DNA from: CAZRCZ01 sp964598765
GTDB lineage: Bacteria > Sumerlaeota > Sumerlaeia > MVZB01 > JAJFLK01
Assembly: GCA_964598765.1 (NCBI GenBank)
Contig: CAZRCZ010000019.1
Location: 41,967-105,966 of the forward strand
Direction: 5' to 3'
Length of the DNA stretch: 64,000 nt
This document shows, one piece after another, positions 8,190 through 16,297 of this stretch. The number at the start of each line of letters is the position of its first letter. Position 1 is the stretch's first letter. The position numbers were made by a program, and so were the translations under genes. The notes below the pieces were generated by a model. That model was given only the letters and a program-made list of their open reading frames with translations, did no database searches and had not been told where the DNA came from.

Positions 8190-9674
8190 TCAGCATGGGG
8201 CTTGCGCTCCTTGGAGGTCTTTCTTTGCGAAGAACAAAACAGCGACGAGGATCAGCGTCGCGGAAGCCAGATAGATTCCGCCGCCGAACGATATCGCGTG
8301 GCTCATATTGGCTACTTCGCTTCCGTAGGAGCCGTGCGCGGCGAGGCGGCCAAAGAGAAGGGGACCGAGCGCGCCCCCTCCCCAGCCGATGAAATTCAAC
8401 ATTCCCGCCGCCGAGGCGCGCGATTGCGGCGGCACAACGTCATACATCGAGGCGAAGATGTTCGCGTCGTAAAGACCCTTGCAGAAGCCGAAGACGCTCA
8501 TCGCCAAGATGAGTGTAGCGACTTCGCCCGTCTTGCCGACCAAATAAACAAACGGTGCGCCGAGGAGCAACCCGGTCACTTGAACCATCATCCGGCCTCC
8601 GGCGAACCTGCGCGAAAGCCAATCGGCGGAAATCCCCCCGAGCGGTACGCTCAACGCGCTTGCGACCTGAATGTAAATGCTTCCGTTCAGTCCGGCCGAC
8701 GTCAGCGAAAAATTGAATTTCTCCTTGAGAAACGTCGGAGTCCACATGAGGAAAATCGTGGCGACCGAATTGGCTCCCATGAACGCCAGAAGAAGAAGTA
8801 ACGGCGTCGGGGAGCGAAGCCCCACTTTGCCCAACATGCTCCAGAGAGCCATCGGCGAAAGGACTGCGGCGGGAATCAAGAGATACTTCTGCCACCCGGT
8901 CCACCATGCCGTCGGGCAAACCAAGACCGTGAGCAAGACCGAAGGAATCAGAATCAGCTCCAGCCGCGAAACGCCCGAGGCCAGTTCCACAGCCGAGGGC
9001 GGCTGTGCCACATTCATTGATTTAATCCCCCCAGTGGAATCTTGAATTGGTCCCGGGGAAGGAATAATTTCCGATTGTCCGCGACGTGCCTCGCGCAAAA
9101 AATTATAAAGCAGGACGGCCAAGGTCATGCCCGCCAATCCGAAGAAGTAAAATCCCCATCGCCAGTTGTAGCGCTGGGCCAGCCAAGCCGCGAACCAACT
9201 TCCGCCGATGGTCCCAATATAGACGCTGGATTGATGAAGCGACATCGCGCGGGAGCGGGTCTTGCCGGAGTGATAATCGCTGATGAGCGACATCGAGGCG
9301 GGGAAATAAAAGGTCTCGCCGAAACCCTCAAGCGCGCGCACGGTGACGAACTGCCACAGTTTCCCGCACCATCCGGTCAGAACGGTGATCAGGCTCCAAA
9401 AGAGACACCCGCCAAGGATCAAATCCTTTCGACGAATCCGGTCGCCGACGTATCCGGCGATCGGCGCGCCGGCGGCGTAAATCCACATGAACGCCGAAGC
9501 GATGTATCCCTGTTGTTCCTTGTCAAAATGGAAGACTTCCTGAAGTTTGGGAAGAACGACGGAAATCGCCTGTCGGTCGGCGTAATTGAAAAAGCAGATG
9601 CACCAAAGCATGAACACCACCCACCATTTGTAGGTGGGGGAAGAGGACGAGTCTTTGGGATCGGAGATTTGCAT
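8190..9674 (-). CDS. Major facilitator superfamily transporter (anion:cation symporter type)
   Basis: About 494 residues with 12 hydrophobic segments. Early segments carry FFNYADRQAISVVLPKLQ and GYVGDRIRRKDLILGG, the conserved loop 2-3 motif of the MFS. The organisation resembles the ACS family (hexuronate, phthalate and similar organic anions), but the substrate cannot be read. The central loop between helices 6 and 7 is enlarged and contains MNVAQPPSAVE, encoded by a perfect DNA palindrome at 8988-9007. ATG at 9674 is preferred; a GTG at 9710 in the same frame would overlap the promoter space of the divergent rplI. No strong ribosome site is visible. Confidence 0.8.
   Translation of the reverse strand: MQISDPKDSSSSPTYKWWVVFMLWCICFFNYADRQAISVVLPKLQEVFHFDKEQQGYIASAFMWIYAAGAPIAGYVGDRIRRKDLILGGCLFWSLITVLTGWCGKLWQFVTVRALEGFGETFYFPASMSLISDYHSGKTRSRAMSLHQSSVYIGTIGGSWFAAWLAQRYNWRWGFYFFGLAGMTLAVLLYNFLREARRGQSEIIPSPGPIQDSTGGIKSMNVAQPPSAVELASGVSRLELILIPSVLLTVLVCPTAWWTGWQKYLLIPAAVLSPMALWSMLGKVGLRSPTPLLLLLAFMGANSVATIFLMWTPTFLKEKFNFSLTSAGLNGSIYIQVASALSVPLGGISADWLSRRFAGGRMMVQVTGLLLGAPFVYLVGKTGEVATLILAMSVFGFCKGLYDANIFASMYDVVPPQSRASAAGMLNFIGWGGGALGPLLFGRLAAHGSYGSEVANMSHAISFGGGIYLASATLILVAVLFFAKKDLQGAQAPC
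8988..9007. repeat. Perfect 20-bp palindromic repeat inside the MFS gene
   Basis: CACAGCCG, loop AGGG, CGGCTGTG. It encodes AQPPSAV on the minus strand, a peptide I know as a recurrent product of a dispersed palindromic element in Planctomycetes/Verrucomicrobia genomes. It sits in the cytoplasmic loop between the two halves of the transporter, where insertions are tolerated. Confidence 0.7.
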
Positions 9675-9757
9675 CGCGCATTTTTTGCACTTTTTATTTG
9701 CGAAACGCACTGAAATTCGGGAGACTCGGGGTTTTGACTGGCCGGGAGAAGCTAAAT

Positions 9758-10312
9758 ATGAAGGTCATCCTTTTGCAAAATCTTGAAAACGTCGGACTGC
9801 CGGGCGAAATCACCGAGGTTCGGTCCGGCTATTTCCGCAACTTTCTTTGCCCTCGTGGAATCGCGGTCGAGGCGTCCCCTTCCAACCTGAAATCGCTGGA
9901 GTTCAAGCGCAAAAAACTTCAAGCGCAAGCCGATAAAATCGTCAAGGAAGCCCAAGACGTCGCCGAGCAACTTAAAGGCGTCACGCTCAAATTCGTCCAA
10001 AAAGTCGGCGAAAAGGACCGCCTGTTCGGCTCCGTGACCGCCGCCGACGTCGCCGATCAGCTCGCGGCTTTGGGCTTTGAGATTGATAAACGCCGCATTT
10101 CTTTGTCGAGCGCGATCAAGACGTTGGGGACTTTCTCGGCGCGAGTCAAACTTCACGCCAAGGTCGCCGTGCCGTTGACCGTCATCGTGGAACGCGACAT
10201 GACCGCCGAGCCTCCCGTCGAAGCCGCGACGGAGGCAACTAGTCAACCGCCGGCGATCGAAGAGACGACTCCCGAATCCGCGTCCGACGAATCGGCGTCC
10301 AATCCCGCCTGA
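9758..10312 (+). CDS. rplI: 50S ribosomal protein bL9
   Basis: 184 residues starting MKVILLQNLENVGLPGEITE, the canonical L9 N-terminal domain with the KxG-type rRNA-binding segment (RSGYFRNFLCPRGIA). A long connecting helix and the C-terminal lobe follow (SVTAADVADQLAALGFEIDK). The ATG at 9758 has GGGAGAAG about eight bases upstream and gives the right N-terminus. The chain is about 35 residues longer than the usual L9 because of a Glu/Ala/Ser/Thr-rich tail, probably disordered. It binds 23S rRNA near the L1 stalk base. In many genomes rplI follows rpsF and ssb; here it stands alone. Confidence 0.97.
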   Translation: MKVILLQNLENVGLPGEITEVRSGYFRNFLCPRGIAVEASPSNLKSLEFKRKKLQAQADKIVKEAQDVAEQLKGVTLKFVQKVGEKDRLFGSVTAADVADQLAALGFEIDKRRISLSSAIKTLGTFSARVKLHAKVAVPLTVIVERDMTAEPPVEAATEATSQPPAIEETTPESASDESASNPA

Positions 10313-10392
10313 CGTTGACGAACGGCCTCTTATTGCTTCCAATTCGGAGCGTGTGCTATGAAGATCGGCGATTCCAAACACGCCGGGAATGG

Positions 10393-10608
10393 ATGATGAG
10401 CGGGTCCGGATACGCCGAATACTTGGCGCGTTATGAACAGCTTGCCGGAGGACGCAAGAAGCTCGACCCCGACCAATTCGAGCGATTGAGCAAGGAACAC
10501 GACCGTCTGATCCGCCGAATGGACCCCGCCGACATTCAATTGGACGAATGGAAACGGCTGGAAGAATTGCGGTTTCTCCTCATCTTGACCGGCGACGAAG
10601 AAGAATAA
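10393..10608 (+). CDS. Small hypothetical acidic helical protein
   Basis: 71 residues from the ATG at 10393 (another ATG follows at 10396): MMSGSGYAEYLARYEQLAGG, then LDPDQFERLSKEHDRLIRRM, ending LTGDEEE. It is rich in charged residues and predicted mostly helical. GGGAATGG precedes the start. It lies between rplI and glyQS on the same strand, so the three may be cotranscribed. I do not recognise the family. Codon use looks coding and the frame has clear start and stop positions between two real genes, but function is unknown. Confidence 0.6.
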   Translation: MMSGSGYAEYLARYEQLAGGRKKLDPDQFERLSKEHDRLIRRMDPADIQLDEWKRLEELRFLLILTGDEEE

Positions 10609-10638
10609 CCCTCAATCCAATCTTCCGATAATCCCATC

Positions 10639-12132
10639 ATGCCCCTCACCCTCGACACCATCGTTTCCCTCTGCAAGCGGCGCGGATTCATTTTTCCCGG
10701 CAGTGAAATCTACGGCGGTCTGGCCGCGACCTACGACTACGGTCCGCTCGGCGTCGAATTGAAACGCAACGTCAAGGAAGCTTGGTGGCGGTGCATGGTT
10801 CAGCGGCGCGACGACATGGAGGGGCTGGACGCCTCGATCCTCATGCACCCCGAAACGTGGCGCGCGTCGGGACACGTCGAATCGTTCACCGATCCCTTGG
10901 TGGATTGCAAGAACTGCAAAAAGCGGTTTCGCTCCGATCATCTCAACGGTTACGGCGCGACGTATCTGGTCAGGGGAAGTTTCCTCACCGAAGGACAGGT
11001 CGTCAATGAACTGGAAATCGGCTTGGACGCGGAAGTTCCCGATTCCTCGAAGATAGCGGCGAAGCTTGCAAGCAAGGGAGTTCACGAAGTCCGCGTTGAC
11101 AAGATCGAATGTAAGAGCGTAAGCGTCGCCTGTCCCGAATGTGGCGAACGGGCGCTGACCGAGCCGCGCCTCTTCAACCTTATGTTTCGCACGCACATCG
11201 GTCCGGTTCAGGACACCGGCTCCACGGTTTTCATGCGCCCCGAAACAGCGCAGGGAATCTTTGTGAACTTCGACAATGTCCTCCAAACCATGCGGCGCAA
11301 ACTTCCGTTCGGCATCGCGCAGATGGGCAAATCGTTCCGCAACGAGGTGACGACCAAGGCGTTCATCTTCCGCACGCTGGAATTCGAGCAGATGGAGATC
11401 GAGTATTTCGTCAAGCCGGGCGAGGACGAAAAGATGCACGAGTATTGGATCGCCGAGCGGTTCAACTGGTATTTGAACCACGGCATCCGAAAAGAAAATC
11501 TCCGCATCCGCCGGCACGGCGCGGAAGAACTCGCCCATTACGCGCGCGGTTGCGCCGATATCGAATACCTTTTCCCGATGGGTTGGAGCGAACTCGAGGG
11601 AATCGCCAACCGCACCGACTACGATCTGAGCCGTCATTCGCAATTTTCCGGCAAGGACCTCTCCTATTTCGATCAGGAGGAAAATCGTCGGTATCTTCCC
11701 TACGTGATCGAACCCTCGGCGGGGGTGGACCGCTCGACGATGGCGTTCTTGATTGACGCCTATCACGAGGAAACGGTGAAGGATCGCCAACGGACGGTTC
11801 TGCGATTGCATCCCTCGCTCGCGCCGATCAAGATCGCGGTCTTGCCGCTTTTGAAGAACCGCCCCGAAATCGTTGAAATGGCGCATCGCCTCACCGACGA
11901 CCTGCGCAAAAAATGGCTCACCCGCTACGACGACACCGCCGCCATCGGCAAACTCTATCGGCGTCAGGATGAAATCGGGACGCCGTTTTGCGTGACGGTG
12001 GACGTGCAATCGCTCGAAGACAAACAAGTGACGGTCCGCGACCGCGACACGATGACGCAAGAAAGAATTGCCGCCGATCAGCTGAAGAAATATTTGAAAG
12101 AACGAATTGACTCCGACTTATCCTTGAAGTAA
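10639..12132 (+). CDS. glyQS: Glycyl-tRNA synthetase, dimeric type
   Basis: 497 residues. It charges tRNA-Gly with glycine using ATP. The single-chain alpha2 class II type is seen from GGLAATYDYGPLGVELKRN near the N-terminus, RPETAQGIFVNF (motif 2 region), SFRNEVTT, EPSAGVDRSTMAFLIDAYHE (motif 3 region) and a C-terminal anticodon-binding domain (APIKIAVLPLLKNRPEIVEMA onward). Two CxxC pairs (CKNCKK and CPECGE) frame a likely zinc-binding insert. It is not the split GlyQ/GlyS form. It starts 30 bp after the small hypothetical gene and is probably in the rplI operon. Confidence 0.97.
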   Translation: MPLTLDTIVSLCKRRGFIFPGSEIYGGLAATYDYGPLGVELKRNVKEAWWRCMVQRRDDMEGLDASILMHPETWRASGHVESFTDPLVDCKNCKKRFRSDHLNGYGATYLVRGSFLTEGQVVNELEIGLDAEVPDSSKIAAKLASKGVHEVRVDKIECKSVSVACPECGERALTEPRLFNLMFRTHIGPVQDTGSTVFMRPETAQGIFVNFDNVLQTMRRKLPFGIAQMGKSFRNEVTTKAFIFRTLEFEQMEIEYFVKPGEDEKMHEYWIAERFNWYLNHGIRKENLRIRRHGAEELAHYARGCADIEYLFPMGWSELEGIANRTDYDLSRHSQFSGKDLSYFDQEENRRYLPYVIEPSAGVDRSTMAFLIDAYHEETVKDRQRTVLRLHPSLAPIKIAVLPLLKNRPEIVEMAHRLTDDLRKKWLTRYDDTAAIGKLYRRQDEIGTPFCVTVDVQSLEDKQVTVRDRDTMTQERIAADQLKKYLKERIDSDLSLK

Positions 12133-12138
12133 AAGAGC

Positions 12139-12176
12139 GGTTCGCGGAGCGAACGGGCGGATCAAGGACATCCGCC
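12139..12176 (+). repeat. Two adjacent hairpins after glyQS
   Basis: GTTCGC-GGA-GCGAAC (12140-12154) is followed directly by GGCGGAT-CAAGGAC-ATCCGCC (12156-12176). Both stems are perfect, but no T-run follows. This could be an mRNA 3'-end structure or a repeat element. Its position just after the stop codon suggests a role in transcript ending or stability. Confidence 0.5.
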
Positions 12177-12221
12177 AATCTAATCGAATCGCCGGAATTC
12201 CAAGGCAGGGAGGATCTAATC

Positions 12222-12737
12222 ATGGCACAGGAACGCAAAGGACTCGTCACATTCAAAGGGGGACCGATGACGTTGCTCGGACCGGAACTGAAGGTCGGCG
12301 ACAACGCCCCCGATTTCACCGTCGTGGACAACGCGATGGCTCCGGTCACGCTGGGGTCGTCCAAGGGCAAAACGCGGCTGATTTGCTCGGTTCCGTCGCT
12401 CGACACGCCAGTCTGCTCGATTGAGACGAAAAAGTTCAACGAAAAGGCCGCGTCGCTCGACGGCAACGCCATTGTTTACGTCGTGAGTTTGGATTTGCCG
12501 TTCGCGCAAAAACGGTTCTGCGGCGCGGAAGGAACCACCAAGATCACCGCGCTTTCGGATTTCAAATCGCGCTCCTTCGGCGACAATTACGGCGTCGTCA
12601 TCAAGGAACTCGGGTTGCTCGCGCGCGCGGTGTTCGTCGTCGGCGCGGACGACAAAATCAAATACATCGAGATCGTCAAGGAAGTCGCACAAGAGCCGGA
12701 TTACGACAAGGCGCTGGCGGCGGTAAAGGCATCTTGA
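12222..12737 (+). CDS. tpx: Thiol peroxidase (atypical 2-Cys peroxiredoxin)
   Basis: 171 residues, the usual Tpx length. It reduces lipid and organic hydroperoxides with thioredoxin as reductant. SLDTPVCSIET holds the peroxidatic Cys65 and QKRFCGAEG the resolving Cys100, with the standard spacing of about 35 residues. The N-terminus KGGPMTLLGPELKVGDNAPDF is typical. AGGGAGGA upstream of the ATG is a good ribosome site. No signal peptide is seen, so it is cytoplasmic. It is followed by a repeat-filled gap, so it is probably the last gene of its transcript. Confidence 0.95.
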   Translation: MAQERKGLVTFKGGPMTLLGPELKVGDNAPDFTVVDNAMAPVTLGSSKGKTRLICSVPSLDTPVCSIETKKFNEKAASLDGNAIVYVVSLDLPFAQKRFCGAEGTTKITALSDFKSRSFGDNYGVVIKELGLLARAVFVVGADDKIKYIEIVKEVAQEPDYDKALAAVKAS

Positions 12738-12755
12738 AAGGATCAAAAAAAGATA

Positions 12756-12958
12756 TTCACCACAGAGGCACGGAGAGGAATTTTGCGCGCGTTCGGTCGT
12801 TGAGAAATTGATCGTAATTTCATTCCGACGCGAAGCGGTCATCCTCCCGAAGCCGCATGATTCGCGGATTTCGCTTGCGGCAAATTCAATCCTCTGTCGT
12901 TTATCTTTCGAGACAACATCAATTCATTCCAAAGACCTCTCTGTGTCTTTGGGGTGAA
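12756..12958. repeat. Inverted pair of dispersed repeat type A in the tpx-ccr gap
   Basis: The left arm at 12756-12778 begins TTCACCACAGAGGCACGGAG. The right arm at 12936-12958 ends in TTTGGGGTGAA and is its imperfect reverse complement (about 18 of 23 positions). About 157 bp lie between. The same arms occur at 50733-50887. The gap holds no other feature I can support. Confidence 0.75.
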
Positions 12959-12990
12959 TTCTTTGATTTGAATCCAAGGAAAACCCAACC

Positions 12991-14250
12991 ATGACCACCG
13001 CCACAACTTCCACTCTCGGATTGAACGAATTCGGAACCCCCGGCGAGGTCCCCGAAACCATGCGCGCATGGGTGATCCGCGAAGAACGATTCGGCGAACC
13101 GATGAAATCATTTCAAGAGGAAGAAGTTCCCGTTCCCGAAATCGGCGACGAGGAAGTTCTTGTCCGCGTCGTTTCCTCCGGCGTCAATTACAACGGCATC
13201 TGGGCGGGACTCGGCAAACCGGTCAGCGTTCTCAAGGGGCATGGCCGGAGTTATCACGTCGCCGGATCGGATTGTTCGGGCATCGTCTGGAAAACTGGGG
13301 GCAAGGTGAGCGCGTGGAAACCGGGCGACGAAGTCGTTCTCCATTGCAACTGGGAAGACCCCGCGCACGGACGCCGCACCAAGGACAAAGGCGATTTCCT
13401 CAGCTACGATCCGATGGCCGGACCGAAATGCCAAATTTGGGGCTACGAAACCCCCGACGGCGCTTTCGCGCAATTCTGCAAGGTTCAGGCGCAACAGGTC
13501 CTGCCCAAACCCAAAAACATGACTTGGGAATTGGCCTCCTGCTACGCGCTGACCTATTTCACCGCCTACCGGATGCTCGTCACGCGCGGACAGATTCAGC
13601 CGGGCGAAGTCGCGTTGATTTGGGGAGGCGCGGGCGGACTCGGAAGTTTCGCCATTCAGATTTGCCGGGAACTCGGAGCCAAGGCCATCGCGGTCGTTTC
13701 CTCCGACGACAAAGGCCAAAAATGCGTCGAGTTGGGCGCGGTCGGCTACATCAACCGCCGCGAATTTCCGCATCTCCCATGGCGCGCCAACGAATCGCCC
13801 GATCAGGCCAAGGCGCGGTTCAGCGATCAAAAAGCGATGGGGAAAAAAATTTGGGACATCCTCGGCGAGCGCCGCTCTCCCGATCTGGTTTTTGAACATT
13901 CCGGCGCGGAGACGTTTCCCACCTCGGTTTTCCTCTGCGCGCGGTTCGGGCGCGTGATGATCTGCGGCGCGACCTCCGGCTACGATCTTCACTTCGACGT
14001 CCGCTATCTTTGGATGATGCAAAAACGGATCATCGGCTCGCATTTCGCCAATGCGCTGGATTGCCTCCGCGCCAACACGCTACTCGAGGACGGACGGATC
14101 AAACCCTTCTTGTCGAAAGTCTATCCCTACGACCAAATCCCCCGCGCGCACCAAGACATGTTCGAGAACAAACACGTCGGCAACATGGCTTGCCTCGTCA
14201 TGTCCCCGCGCACGGGACTGGTCACCAGCGACGACCTGAAACGCGGGTGA
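12991..14250 (+). CDS. ccr: Crotonyl-CoA carboxylase/reductase
   Basis: 419 residues of the medium-chain reductase family, Ccr branch. It reductively carboxylates crotonyl-CoA with NADPH and CO2 to ethylmalonyl-CoA. Evidence: the Ccr-type N-terminus (ETMRAWVIREERFGEP), VAGSDCSGIVWKTGGKVSAW, the insert HCNWEDPAHGRRTKDKGDF, the cofactor loop WGGAGGLGSFA and the late motif MICGATSGYDLHFDVRYLWM. It works either in the ethylmalonyl-CoA pathway for C2 assimilation or in supplying unusual extender units. No other pathway gene lies in the window, so the role is unresolved. The ATG at 12991 follows an AAGGAA site. Confidence 0.9.
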   Translation: MTTATTSTLGLNEFGTPGEVPETMRAWVIREERFGEPMKSFQEEEVPVPEIGDEEVLVRVVSSGVNYNGIWAGLGKPVSVLKGHGRSYHVAGSDCSGIVWKTGGKVSAWKPGDEVVLHCNWEDPAHGRRTKDKGDFLSYDPMAGPKCQIWGYETPDGAFAQFCKVQAQQVLPKPKNMTWELASCYALTYFTAYRMLVTRGQIQPGEVALIWGGAGGLGSFAIQICRELGAKAIAVVSSDDKGQKCVELGAVGYINRREFPHLPWRANESPDQAKARFSDQKAMGKKIWDILGERRSPDLVFEHSGAETFPTSVFLCARFGRVMICGATSGYDLHFDVRYLWMMQKRIIGSHFANALDCLRANTLLEDGRIKPFLSKVYPYDQIPRAHQDMFENKHVGNMACLVMSPRTGLVTSDDLKRG

Positions 14251-14265
14251 TCGCGTTTCTTGAGG

Positions 14266-14546
14266 CACAGTCCCAGCGCAATGGAAACGGCGCGGCTATT
14301 CGTCCGCCCCATGATCTCGATCTTCACCGCGAAGCCGCCGGACCCAACTCGATTCCCGCTCGGATTAGGAGGATCCAATCGGCCGGACCACAGGTCAAAA
14401 TTGAACTGAGCGGAGCGAAAGGGGAGCCAATCGTCGTGCTTCTCGCGCACGACCGGTTCCGCGAAAATCCCTTTTCGGCGGGAGAAGAGGTTTTCGTCAA
14501 ACCGCGCGAGGTCAAAGTCTTTCTGGACGACGGGGCAGGAATTTAA
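14266..14546 (+). pseudogene. cysA: Remnant of a sulfate ABC transporter ATPase (CysA C-terminal domain), frameshifted
   Basis: Only the regulatory C-terminal part of a CysA-like ATPase remains. In one frame METARLFVRP starts at 14280. After the C-run near 14310 the match continues in the next frame as HDLDLHREAAGPNSIPARIR and on to FSAGEEVFVKPREVKVFLDD, ending at 14546. Joined, they read as the VRPHDLDL...ARIRRI...VKIEL segment of CysA/PotA-type TOBE domains. The whole ATPase core (Walker A, signature, Walker B) is missing, so this is a decayed fragment even if the 1-base shift were a sequencing error. It starts about 15 bp after ccr. Confidence 0.65.
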
Positions 14547-14560
14547 GAGGGTGGGATTGT

Positions 14561-16159
14561 ATGGATCACATGTTGATCAAACCCTTGCGCCGCGCACTCG
14601 CGCTCATCCTGTTTCTCATCCCCGGCGTGGTCCTCCCCGGCGGAGGATGGGCGCAGGACCAACCAGTAGCGGCGACCAATTCACAGGACGAGCGGGTCAA
14701 CATCAACTGCGATACCTCGTCCAAGACCGATCAGCTCACGATCTTCCGTACCGGCGACAAATCGCAGATGAACCACTACATCTCGCGGGTGGTGGAAATG
14801 AAAAACGCCCCTTCCTACGAAATGCTCACGTTCGCGCTCCAAGCGGCCGCGTTGGAAAAAGGCACGGCACGGGCTTTGAAATACACCGATCCCCAGACTG
14901 GCGCGAACCGCAATTTCATGCAGATCATCACGACCGCCGAGCAGATGCCCTCCATCGTCGAATCCATCCACGCCTTGGACATGCCGGGCATGACCAACAG
15001 CTCGGGTAGCGACAAAATCAACTATCGGCTCCGATTCCGCAAGGCCAGCGAAATCGCCCCCATCCTTGCCGCCACGACGCTGTCGCCCGACGGCAAGGTC
15101 AACGCCGACGACGTGACCAACACCATTTACGTGCTGGACAGCCCCAGCCAAGCGGCGCGGGTGCTTCTCAACGCCCAATACTACGACGTCCCGCCGCTTC
15201 AGGTCGAATTCGAGATCACCATGTTTGAGGTGGACGAAGACGGCGAATCCAATCTCGGTCTGGATTGGGAAGCGTGGAAAAACAGCCTCGGCGGCCAGCT
15301 CGAATGGACCGGAAACTGGTTCGAGGGAGCCGGACGGACCTTTTCCCGAGGCGACGGCCTCTTGACCTTGGACGCCAAAGTGCTGGCTGACTTTCTGAAT
15401 TTTATCGCCCAGAAGGGGGACGCCAAGGTTATCAACCGCACCAAAATCGTTGCCACGAACAACAAACCGGGAACCGTCACGGCGACCAAGCGCGTTCCCT
15501 TCCGCGCCTATACCACGACGTTTCAAGACGCCAAGGAACTGACCGAGAAAACTCCGGGCGTCACGGCGGCGGGGGAAACGCCGGGGAGCACGACGGTGGG
15601 GGATCGTCCCGTCGTGATTCAGCCTCCTTCGCGTTCTGTTCTGGCCGACGTCGTCGGTCCCGCCGACGGGCTGGAGGTCACGGTCAGCCCGACCATCGGC
15701 ACGGAGATGGTCACGGCGGATTTCTCGGTTCACGTTTTCAGCCTGACGGGCTACACCTCGCTCGGCACACCGATCATCTCGGATCGGACGGTCAAGACGA
15801 CGGCGACGCTCAAGGATGGCGATCCGCTGTCGCTCGGCGGTTTTGATAAAACCACCACGGGAAAGGTTCGCAAAGGAATTCCGGGGTTGAAGGACATCCC
15901 CGTGATTCAATATGCGTTCAGCGTCGAGCGCGATGCCGACCGCCACTCCAAGGTTTTCGTGCTGGCCACGCCGAAGTTTAGGAACCAGATCATGTATCAA
16001 CCGGGCCAGATCAAGATGCCGCAACTGGCGCCGGGATCGAAGGACTTCGACACCAAGCGGGTGGTCCCGGACAACCCCTCCTCGCCCATCACGTTGCAAA
16101 TCAACCCTGCGGCCAAGGCCGACGGCGATCCGTTCGAGAAAGAGGGGATGGAACGATGA
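14561..16159 (+). CDS. Secretin-like (type II/III secretion, GspD/PilQ C-domain) exported protein, copy 1
   Basis: 532 residues. The signal peptide PLRRALALILFLIPGVVLPG ends near GWAQ. The middle holds N-domain-like segments (LRFRKASEIAPILAATTLSP, VNADDVTNTIYVLDSPSQAA). The C-terminal half has the secretin pattern: VEFEITMFEVDEDGESNLGL, then VSPTIG, then GIPGLKDIPVIQYAFSVERD. The region from 15025 to 16137 is apparently identical in DNA to the next gene. Likely an outer-membrane multimeric channel or a secretin-derived protein; no gsp/pil operon genes are adjacent, so the partner system is unknown. GAGGGTGGG precedes the ATG. Confidence 0.8.
   Translation: MDHMLIKPLRRALALILFLIPGVVLPGGGWAQDQPVAATNSQDERVNINCDTSSKTDQLTIFRTGDKSQMNHYISRVVEMKNAPSYEMLTFALQAAALEKGTARALKYTDPQTGANRNFMQIITTAEQMPSIVESIHALDMPGMTNSSGSDKINYRLRFRKASEIAPILAATTLSPDGKVNADDVTNTIYVLDSPSQAARVLLNAQYYDVPPLQVEFEITMFEVDEDGESNLGLDWEAWKNSLGGQLEWTGNWFEGAGRTFSRGDGLLTLDAKVLADFLNFIAQKGDAKVINRTKIVATNNKPGTVTATKRVPFRAYTTTFQDAKELTEKTPGVTAAGETPGSTTVGDRPVVIQPPSRSVLADVVGPADGLEVTVSPTIGTEMVTADFSVHVFSLTGYTSLGTPIISDRTVKTTATLKDGDPLSLGGFDKTTTGKVRKGIPGLKDIPVIQYAFSVERDADRHSKVFVLATPKFRNQIMYQPGQIKMPQLAPGSKDFDTKRVVPDNPSSPITLQINPAAKADGDPFEKEGMER
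15025..16137 (+). repeat. 1,113-bp direct repeat, copy 1 (secretin 3' region)
   Basis: I see no difference from 16771-17883 (constant offset 1,746 bp) wherever I compared the two. Identity begins at T15025 and ends at 16137, after which the genes diverge (GAGAAAGAG versus AGGGGGAGC). Confidence 0.9.
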
Positions 16160-16297
16160 AAAACGGTTTGGTTTCTCACAAAATTCTAACGTCCGCCACA
16201 TGTTGGCTTAACTTTGGCTTGCCAAACTCAAACCACGTCGAAACAATAACGCGGCGTGTGTAGTCTAATTTTAATTAAGGAAGGGGAAGCGGGAATA

